5,079 nt of DNA from JAICLL01 sp035252155 (GTDB lineage: Bacteria > Planctomycetota > Planctomycetia > Pirellulales > JAICIG01). Shown here piece by piece: positions 1-4,059 of this stretch (its first letter is position 1; every line of letters starts with the position of its first letter). Location of the stretch: assembly GCA_035252155.1 (NCBI GenBank), contig DATFDL010000624.1, positions 1 to 5,079 on the forward strand, in the 5' to 3' direction. A program made the position numbers and the translations under genes. Below the pieces are notes generated by a model. It ran no database searches. It was given only the letters and a program-made list of their open reading frames with translations, and was not told the origin of the DNA.

Positions 1-3
1 ATG

Positions 4-149
4 TTTGCCACCAGCTTTAGCTGGTGGTCTCAAAGCCGCTTCCCCCTTTTCTTCGTCTGTCGTGCTTCCGCCGCCGGCGGCGGCGGAAGCACGACCAAAA
101 AAGGTTTTGTTTTGTGGCTAGCTGCCCACCAGCTAAAGCTGGTGGCAAA
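4..149. repeat. Nested inverted-repeat element, MITE/REP-like
   Basis: Two 24-nt arms (4-27 and 126-149) are exact reverse complements. Each arm is itself a hairpin: CCACCAGCT, a 2-nt loop, then AGCTGGTGG. Between the arms lies a third hairpin (59-95). The whole unit of about 146 bp is therefore a palindrome of palindromes with no credible gene inside. This resembles non-autonomous mobile repeats (REPIN or MITE type), but no target-site duplication can be judged because the left end touches the window edge. The frames crossing it are low-complexity and open by chance. Confidence 0.75.
59..95. repeat. Perfect 17-bp hairpin with GGC loop
   Basis: Positions 59-75 pair perfectly with 79-95 around a 3-nt loop (76-78). 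The stem is very GC-rich (GCTTCCGCCGCC against its complement). An A-run and then a T-rich stretch (about 96-116) follow on the + strand. It could act as a terminator for an upstream gene outside the window, but there is no clean U-tract directly after the stem, so I treat it as the core of the surrounding repeat element. Confidence 0.7.
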
Positions 150-205
150 AAAAAGGTCGCGACAGCCGAGCAGCATTTCGTTCGCTGCGACTAAAAACGT
201 GACAA

Positions 206-217
206 TTTCCGCGGAAA
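206..217. promoter_or_regulatory. 12-bp palindrome, possible operator
   Basis: TTTCCGCGGAAA is a perfect 12-bp palindrome about 75 nt upstream of the first gene's ATG. Its place in an otherwise featureless leader (150-290) fits a dimeric repressor or activator site, but no recognisable -35/-10 pair sits beside it and it could be chance. Confidence 0.25.
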
Positions 218-290
218 ACCCACCAAGCCAGATCTTTGATAAGCTGCGGGGAGTGGAGCATTTTTCCTCGTCGCACTCGGGCCGAGAGAC

Positions 291-515
291 ATGAATCATC
301 AAGAACTGCTGACCGCCGTGCAGGGGCGACGACACTCGCTGGGCATCGGCTTAGCCGCCGATTACCTGCGCGAATTGCAAGTCTGCCTGGGCGGCGGCTG
401 CCCGTCGCGATTGCTCGAGGGCGTCACGCCAAAGCAATGGCGCACGTGGATGACCGCGGCCAAACAGAAGCTGGTCTATCACCATCCGGAGATGACGCCG
501 ATAGCGACACGGGAC
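291..515 (+). other. N-terminal module of the polyprotein, unrecognised (residues 1-75)
   Basis: Residues 1-75 precede the protease and do not resemble the usual start of HK97 proteases. They look helical and compact, with a Leu/Arg-rich stretch (residues 17-30), a Cys-Leu-Gly-Gly-Gly-Cys segment (32-37) and two nearby Trp (W50, W53) followed by a basic patch. A repeat-bearing linker separates this module from the protease, so it may once have been a separate small gene of the head cluster. Protease translation could alternatively begin at M68 (492) or at a GTG such as 564. Confidence 0.45.
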
Positions 516-3128
516 GGTAAAGACTCCGGGGCATCGTTACACTCTGCCCCAGCCACCGGCCGAGTGGGCGGCGCGGAGGCACACGGTAGCGACGTCAGGC
601 TGGAAAGCCTGACCTACAAGCTGCCGCCCCACACCATCGCCACGTTTCCGGCCGTTATCACCACCACGCGACAAGATCGCGATGGCGATGTGCTGGAGAC
701 GAGCGGCGCCCAGCTCGATCCGGCGGCGCCGCTGCTGTGGCAGCACCTGCCCGATTTGCCGATCGGGCGGCTGCTAAGCGAAGACCAACGCACCAGCGAT
801 CGGCTGACCGGCACCTTTGCGATCGCCGGCACCGCAATGGGACAAGATGCCGCACTGCTCGCCGAGCACGGCGCGCTGCGCATCAGCCACGGCTTCTTGC
901 CCACTGCCTGGGAGCCGCTGGACGTCGACGATCCATCCGCCGGCTACCACATTTTGCAGTTTCAGATTTTGGAGGTTTCGCTCGTTTCGGTGCCTAGCAA
1001 TCCGGACGCGGTGATCGAAGCCTTCAGTCGCCAGAAGCTGGCGCATCCGCTGGTCAAGGCGTGGGCCGGGGCGCGGTTCGAGGCGCGGCCGGTGGTGGTG
1101 GGGTGGAGAGACGAGTGGGCGAGGGGGCGACAAGGCGAGGGGGCGATGAGGAGACGCGGAGACACGGAGAGGGGGAGAAACGGAGATAGGCAAACACTTC
1201 AACCAACTAGGGAGTTGAATGCGATGGATGAGACTGCAATGGAAACGAAAGCGGGGCGCGTGTTCAGCGCGGCCAATGAGAAGCGACTGCGGGCGGCGGC
1301 GTTTCATTACCAGGCCATCGAGCACCACGACGACGCCACCGACGACGTCGCCGAGCTGGCGCGAAAGGCCACGCAGCCGCTCGACGACATGCTCAACCAG
1401 CCCGACAGCGAGCCGGAGTTTGCAGGCCATGAAAGCGGCGAGGGCGACGTGCCGGCGGGCGAGGCCGCGTGCGAGGTGTTGCAGGGCAAGGCAGGCCGGG
1501 CCGTCTCGGCCGAGAACGCCGCGCGGCTGAACGAATCGGTCGCTCATGGAAAAGCCATCGTGGGTCATGCCGAGGCGACCGCGCCGGTGCGCGGTCTGGC
1601 GAACGAGGCGGTCCAACATGTCCAGCGAGTTTTGGCCACCGACACAGCGCCGCAAGACGATGACGATGGCGACATGAGCTATGACGGCGGCAATCCCGAG
1701 GCCGGGGTCGTGCCGGAACACTCCGCATTCCGCACTCCGAACTCCGCACTGGATCCGCCGGGGCATCGGCAAGCCTCTGCCCCAGCCACCAGCAGCACGC
1801 ACTTTTCACATTTGTCTCAGGAACAAGGAATCTCCACCATGCCGACCGAAACGCAAGTCACGCCCGAAACGATTTTTTCCGCTCCCGTTCCCGCTCCCGC
1901 CGGCGCGCCGCGGGTCAAACGCGCCAGCGAACAATACGACTCAACCAAGCGCCGGCTTTGCTGGCCCACCGACAAAAAGGCCAGCCTGCACCTGGGCCGC
2001 CTGGCAGGCCAAGATTTGACGTTCGAAAACCGCCCGGCGTATACATCGAGCCAGCTCGAAAAAGCCATGGCCGGCGCCTGGCTCAAGCACAAACTGGCCA
2101 GCCAGCTCGGCACCGCCCATCTGCTGAGCGACCACGACAAAGACCTTTATCGCGAGCTGGTCGAGCGCGGCGAATGGGTGGGCGAAGTCCGCGACGGCAA
2201 CGGCACGCATTACTACCGCGAGCCGAACAAGCTCGCGCCGCTGCACCAGAAGACGCTGCTGGCCGACTCGACTTCGGGCGGCCAGTATGCCGTGCCCTAC
2301 TTCTTCGATGTCGATCTGGTCACGTTCCCGTTGCTCTACGGCGAGTTGTTTCCGCTGGTCGATCTGCGCGAGCTGAACACCAGCAACCAGGTGAAAGGCG
2401 CCACGCTGGCCAACCTGACCATCTCCGCCGGTCCCGCCGAAGGCGACACGCCGGGCATCACGCTGCAAACCACCACCAACCTGGTCGGCAGCCTGACCAC
2501 CAACATCTACAACGCCACGGGCGCCATCACCATCGGCCGCGACTTTTTGGCCGACAGCCCCATCGACCTGCAGGCCGACATCATCGCCTTGTATCAAAAG
2601 GCCCTATTGCAGTGGCTCGACAAGGAGATTGCCACCGGCGACGGCACCACCGGCCCGCTCGGCCTCTTCAACACGTCGAACGTGCTAACGGCCAGCGGCA
2701 AGAACTCGACCGCCGGCCCGATGACCGTCTCGGACGTCGAAACGATGGTCAAGACATTGCCCAAGCAATACCGCAACAAGCAGGACAACGTGGTGTGGGT
2801 CGGCAGCGACGCGCTGTATTTTCGCATCCGCGGCATCTCGGTGAGCGGTACCGACCAGCGGCGCATCTTCGGCTACGACTACGAGCAGTACATGCTCGCC
2901 AGCCATCCCTACAAAGTCGAGAACGACGTGGCCGGCAGCAGCCTGGCGTTCGTCAACATGTCGAAGTACCGCATGTGGCGGCGCAAGGGCATGGAGATTC
3001 AGGTGAGCGACGAGGGCAAGACCCTGATGTTGGCCAACGAGTTGCTCATCGTCGCACGCAGCCGCTGGGGCGGCCAGTTGGTCGATCCGGGCGCAATGGT
3101 CGAGATGACCAACGCTGCATTGCACTAA
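291..3128 (+). CDS. Fused HK97-type prohead protease, scaffold-like segment and major capsid protein (945 aa)
   Basis: A single open frame encodes a phage head polyprotein. Order by residue: 1-75 unrecognised helical module; 76-103 repeat-derived linker; about 104-255 HK97 prohead protease (S78-like) with likely triad H152 (LLWQHL), S199 (RISHGF) and E228 (ILEVSLVSVPSNPDA); 262-311 Arg/Gly-rich linker; 312-470 acidic, duplicated scaffold-like segment; 471-516 linker; 517-945 HK97-fold capsid protein. The ATG at 291 is the first start after an in-frame TAA at 240-242 and has only a weak GAGAG upstream. In typical phages protease and capsid are separate adjacent genes, and the capsid protein is made in large excess. 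A one-to-one fusion is therefore odd and suggests internal initiation (see 1224 and 1839) or proteolytic processing. Linkers carry short repeats of the kind seen in the spacers. The domain calls are firm; whether the full 945-aa product is made is uncertain. Confidence 0.88.
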   Translation: MNHQELLTAVQGRRHSLGIGLAADYLRELQVCLGGGCPSRLLEGVTPKQWRTWMTAAKQKLVYHHPEMTPIATRDGKDSGASLHSAPATGRVGGAEAHGSDVRLESLTYKLPPHTIATFPAVITTTRQDRDGDVLETSGAQLDPAAPLLWQHLPDLPIGRLLSEDQRTSDRLTGTFAIAGTAMGQDAALLAEHGALRISHGFLPTAWEPLDVDDPSAGYHILQFQILEVSLVSVPSNPDAVIEAFSRQKLAHPLVKAWAGARFEARPVVVGWRDEWARGRQGEGAMRRRGDTERGRNGDRQTLQPTRELNAMDETAMETKAGRVFSAANEKRLRAAAFHYQAIEHHDDATDDVAELARKATQPLDDMLNQPDSEPEFAGHESGEGDVPAGEAACEVLQGKAGRAVSAENAARLNESVAHGKAIVGHAEATAPVRGLANEAVQHVQRVLATDTAPQDDDDGDMSYDGGNPEAGVVPEHSAFRTPNSALDPPGHRQASAPATSSTHFSHLSQEQGISTMPTETQVTPETIFSAPVPAPAGAPRVKRASEQYDSTKRRLCWPTDKKASLHLGRLAGQDLTFENRPAYTSSQLEKAMAGAWLKHKLASQLGTAHLLSDHDKDLYRELVERGEWVGEVRDGNGTHYYREPNKLAPLHQKTLLADSTSGGQYAVPYFFDVDLVTFPLLYGELFPLVDLRELNTSNQVKGATLANLTISAGPAEGDTPGITLQTTTNLVGSLTTNIYNATGAITIGRDFLADSPIDLQADIIALYQKALLQWLDKEIATGDGTTGPLGLFNTSNVLTASGKNSTAGPMTVSDVETMVKTLPKQYRNKQDNVVWVGSDALYFRIRGISVSGTDQRRIFGYDYEQYMLASHPYKVENDVAGSSLAFVNMSKYRMWRRKGMEIQVSDEGKTLMLANELLIVARSRWGGQLVDPGAMVEMTNAALH
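526..557 (+). repeat. Direct repeat copy A, in protease linker
   Basis: CCGGGGCATCG (526-536), five variable bases, then CTCTGCCCCAGCCACC (542-557). The same arrangement recurs at 1758-1790. It encodes part of the first linker, including SAPAT. Confidence 0.8.
594..613. repeat. Perfect stem-loop inside the coding frame
   Basis: GTCAGGCT (594-601), loop GGAA, AGCCTGAC (606-613): an 8-bp perfect stem with a GNRA-type loop, at the junction of linker and protease. From memory this hairpin followed by CTAC recurs in planctomycete genomes, usually between genes. Here it is translated as DVRLESLTY. Confidence 0.8.
600..1055 (+). other. Prohead protease domain, HK97 gp4 / peptidase S78-like
   Basis: Residues 104-255 carry the family hallmarks: an early strand with ATFPAVITTTRQDRDGD, then H152, S199 in an ISHGF context, and the characteristic EVSLVSVPSNPDA segment containing E228. 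The spacing between the three residues (47 and 29) is compatible with an intact catalytic triad. In HK97-type phages this enzyme acts inside the prohead, removing the scaffold-like delta domain of the capsid protein and degrading itself. Here its substrate would be in the same chain. Confidence 0.88.
1090..1190 (+). repeat. Purine-rich low-complexity linker repeat
   Basis: The coding strand is almost all G and A. It holds two copies of GGCGAGGGGGCGA (1118-1130 and 1134-1146) and three of CGGAGA (1157, 1165, 1181). It encodes an Arg/Gly/Glu-rich stretch (about residues 268-300) with no fold signal. Its CGACAAGGCG (1128-1137) is the exact reverse complement of 3969-3978 in a spacer. Confidence 0.75.
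1210..1226 (+). promoter_or_regulatory. Internal RBS and ATG before the scaffold-like segment
   Basis: GGGAG (1210-1214) lies 9 nt before an in-frame ATG at 1224 (residue 312), at the exact end of the Arg/Gly-rich linker and the start of the scaffold-like segment. Separate scaffold production by internal initiation within a protease gene is known in phages (lambda C/Nu3). A competing out-of-frame ATG at 1219 is only 4 nt from the GGGAG, which weakens the case. Confidence 0.5.
1248..1634 (+). other. Duplicated scaffold-like helical repeat
   Basis: Residues 320-368 and 400-448 align without gaps at an offset of 80 and share 18 of 49 residues, including the opening K-A-G-R-x-x-S-A-x-N-x-x-R-L. 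Each unit is mostly helical by composition and is followed by an acidic stretch (for example QDDDDGD around 455-461). The N-x-x-R-L opening resembles sequence often seen C-terminal to phage prohead proteases. A scaffold or delta-domain role is inferred from position between protease and shell. Confidence 0.6.
1720..1750 (+). repeat. Heptanucleotide tandem repeat ACTCCGC inside the coding frame
   Basis: Four 7-nt units (ACTCCGC, ATTCCGC, ACTCCGA, ACTCCGC; 1720-1747) and a partial fifth lie in the linker before the capsid module. The encoded protein shows a 7-residue period (HSAFRTP, NSALDPP). Because 7 is not a multiple of 3, gain or loss of one unit would shift the frame. Confidence 0.8.
1758..1790 (+). 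repeat. Direct repeat copy B, in capsid linker
   Basis: CCGGGGCATCG (1758-1768), six variable bases, then CTCTGCCCCAGCCACC (1775-1790). The 16-nt half is identical to copy A (542-557) and read in the same frame, again giving SAPAT. Confidence 0.8.
1825..1841 (+). promoter_or_regulatory. Strong internal RBS and ATG for the capsid module
   Basis: AAGGA (1825-1829) sits 9 nt before an in-frame ATG (1839-1841, residue 517), and the protein changes there from repeat-derived linker to capsid sequence. This is the best Shine-Dalgarno sequence of any start in the window, better than that of the annotated start at 291. It strongly suggests that the capsid protein is, or recently was, translated independently. 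Confidence 0.72.
1839..3128 (+). CDS. HK97-fold major capsid protein module (429 aa), probably also translated alone
   Basis: Residues 517-945 of the fused frame match the HK97 phage major capsid family. Residues 517 to about 655 form a Pro/Lys-rich, partly helical N-terminal region that could act as a delta domain. The shell core begins near DSTSGGQYAVP (659-669), the usual entry into the N-arm and P domain. A GDGTTGPLGLF segment (783-793), VVWVGSD (834-840), a late SKYRMWRRKG strand (891-900) and the closing RWGGQLVDPGAMVEM follow the family order. About 430 aa is normal for the family, and the module has its own good Shine-Dalgarno sequence. Cleavage by the upstream protease probably falls between about 640 and 660, but the site cannot be read from sequence. 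I cannot tell whether HK97-style Lys-Asn cross-linking residues are present. Confidence 0.85.
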   Translation: MPTETQVTPETIFSAPVPAPAGAPRVKRASEQYDSTKRRLCWPTDKKASLHLGRLAGQDLTFENRPAYTSSQLEKAMAGAWLKHKLASQLGTAHLLSDHDKDLYRELVERGEWVGEVRDGNGTHYYREPNKLAPLHQKTLLADSTSGGQYAVPYFFDVDLVTFPLLYGELFPLVDLRELNTSNQVKGATLANLTISAGPAEGDTPGITLQTTTNLVGSLTTNIYNATGAITIGRDFLADSPIDLQADIIALYQKALLQWLDKEIATGDGTTGPLGLFNTSNVLTASGKNSTAGPMTVSDVETMVKTLPKQYRNKQDNVVWVGSDALYFRIRGISVSGTDQRRIFGYDYEQYMLASHPYKVENDVAGSSLAFVNMSKYRMWRRKGMEIQVSDEGKTLMLANELLIVARSRWGGQLVDPGAMVEMTNAALH

Positions 3129-3188
3129 TCGGCGGTGGAGAGTGCGCGTCCGTTTTAAGTGCAGAGGACGTGTTTCGGTTGCGCGGTT

Positions 3189-3218
3189 GGGGTTCAGGGT
3201 TCAGGGTTCAGGGTTCAG
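3189..3218 (+). repeat. Telomere-like GGTTCAG array, G-quadruplex motif
   Basis: Four perfect GGTTCAG units (3191-3218) give G-runs of 3-4 separated by TTCA (3189-3213), which meets the standard intramolecular G-quadruplex pattern. The array starts about 60 nt after the capsid stop codon, on the coding strand. Confidence 0.85.
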
Positions 3219-3347
3219 CATTTTGCACGACCGTCAAATCGCTTGCGCAAAGCGAACTGCCGATGCACGAGACGCACTCTCAGCCGTAAACGCTCGGAGC
3301 CGACCTGAAAACCACCACGAAAATGCTGAACCCTGAACCCCGAACCC
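3197..3347. repeat. Long inverted repeat spanning the capsid downstream spacer
   Basis: Positions 3197-3224 and 3320-3347 are reverse complements over 28 nt with one mismatch (at 3341). The match includes the non-repetitive GCATTTT/AAAATGC ends, so it is not just opposed simple repeats. They enclose 95 nt (3225-3319) that code for nothing I recognise. The size, about 151 bp, is close to that of the 4-149 element. Confidence 0.7.
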
Positions 3348-3409
3348 TTTGGCGAACCCTGAACCCTTTGGCGAACCCTGAACCCTCAAGCGAACCGTGA
3401 ACCCTTTAA
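3326..3409 (+). repeat. CGAACCCTGAACCCTTTGG tandem repeats
   Basis: Three 19-nt units (3353-3371, 3372-3390, 3391-3409; the last two degenerate) follow CTGAACC-type heptamers. It is the reverse-complement family of the 3191-3218 array and ends about 34 nt before the next gene. The spacer 3129-3442 otherwise holds no promoter or terminator that I can support. Confidence 0.8.
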
Positions 3410-3442
3410 ACTACTAACCGGCCCCATCAACTCGAGAACCCC

Positions 3443-3913
3443 ATGCAACTCACCATCGAACTGGGCAGCGACACGAAGAACATCAGTCCTTGGATCGAGC
3501 CGCTGGGCGCGCCGCGGCGCGGACGCTGGCGGCGAGCGCGACTGCCGTTGATGAACCTGGCCGATGCCGAAGTGGCCGGGCTGCCCGACGTGCCGGGCTA
3601 TCGCATCGCGGTCGATCTTGACCGCAAGGAAGTCCGCGTGTTCGATCCGCTGGCCAAAAAGCCCCGGCCCAGCGCCGTCGAGACCGCTCTGCGCCGCTTC
3701 TTCAAACGTCCCATCGACCTGGAAGGCGAGCAGATCACCGCAAATCAATCGCCGGGCACGATCCAGCGCTGGCTGATCGCGATGAAGCGCCTGGTCGACG
3801 CGAAGCTGGCCACGGTGATCGAAGGCGAATTCCCGTCATCGGTCGAGGCCGAGATCGACGCCGAACGGGCGGATGATGCAAAGGCGGTCGGGAGGAAGCC
3901 CGAGGCGGTGTAG
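3443..3913 (+). CDS. Hypothetical protein downstream of capsid (156 aa)
   Basis: I do not recognise this protein. It has no signal peptide or membrane segment. Residues 15-36 are Arg/Pro-rich (PRRGRWRRAR); 52-70 look like a beta hairpin (YRIAVDLDRKEVRVFDPL); 77-125 are mostly helical with a Trp at 110; and the tail (132-156) is charged, with Asp/Glu then Lys/Arg. The start at 3443 has only a weak GAG 6 nt upstream; an internal ATG near 3551 would remove the basic region. Composition and codon use match the neighbours and there is no sign of decay. Genes just after a major capsid gene often encode head-completion, connector or decoration proteins, so a minor particle component is possible, but nothing in the sequence proves it. 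Confidence 0.72.
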   Translation: MQLTIELGSDTKNISPWIEPLGAPRRGRWRRARLPLMNLADAEVAGLPDVPGYRIAVDLDRKEVRVFDPLAKKPRPSAVETALRRFFKRPIDLEGEQITANQSPGTIQRWLIAMKRLVDAKLATVIEGEFPSSVEAEIDAERADDAKAVGRKPEAV

Positions 3914-3918
3914 TGCTA

Positions 3919-3939
3919 GGGGCTGGGGCTAGGGACGGG
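3919..3939 (+). repeat. G-quadruplex motif just after the stop codon
   Basis: GGGG-CT-GGGG-CTA-GGG-AC-GGG begins 5 nt after the stop of the 156-aa gene, on the coding strand, so it would be in the transcript. Loops of 2-3 nt predict a stable structure. It could slow polymerase or stabilise the 3' end of the upstream message; this is inference. Confidence 0.7.
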
Positions 3940-3991
3940 CGAAGCTCGTCGTCGCGCCCTCGCGCCCACGCCTTGTCGTGCCCTCGTTCTT

Positions 3992-4058
3992 CCCTGACCC
4001 CCGACCCCTGAATCCCGACCCCTTCGCTGAACCCTGAACCCTGTACTCTGACCCCTCC
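3992..4058 (+). repeat. C-rich degenerate CCCTGAA/CCCCGAC repeats before the glycosyltransferase
   Basis: Imperfect 6-8-nt units such as CCCTGAC, CCCCGAC, CCCTGAA and CCCGACC run up to the base before the ATG at 4060. The last bases, CCCCTCCC, resemble the anti-Shine-Dalgarno sequence rather than a ribosome-binding site, so translation start here is leaderless-like or structure-dependent. Spacer 3914-4059 also carries CGCCTTGTCG (3969-3978), matching the linker repeat at 1128-1137 in inverse orientation. Confidence 0.7.
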
Positions 4059-4059
4059 C

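Noticed and set aside
59..95. Rho-independent terminator
   Set aside because: The stem is strong, but an A-run, not a T-run, follows it on the + strand, and the minus-strand side is purine-rich as well.
1..335. Two roughly 100-codon frames (1-294 on +, 30-335 on -) as genes
   Set aside because: Both read through the nested palindromes and produce low-complexity protein; neither has a credible ribosome-binding site.
774..1802. 342-codon open frame on the minus strand
   Set aside because: It lies wholly opposite the protease and scaffold coding region, is rich in Arg/His/Pro as expected for the antisense of GC-rich genes, and translates the repeats into simple Ser/Glu/Cys patterns.
1941..2597. 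218-codon minus-strand frame opposite the capsid
   Set aside because: It is low-complexity Val/Gly/Gln antisense sequence, while the + strand carries clear HK97 capsid motifs.
1839..3128. Encapsulin instead of phage capsid
   Set aside because: An associated prohead protease, a scaffold-like segment and a long N-terminal region before the shell core fit a phage-type capsid; encapsulins lack these.
1958..3289. 443-codon open frame on the + strand overlapping the capsid region
   Set aside because: It is an out-of-frame reading of the capsid module, dominated by Arg, Gln and His, with no fold signature.
3142..3336. 64-codon frame in the spacer after the capsid gene
   Set aside because: Much of it is translated GGGTTCA repeat.
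3326..3409. CRISPR array
   Set aside because: The units are 7-19 nt, contiguous and without unique spacers.
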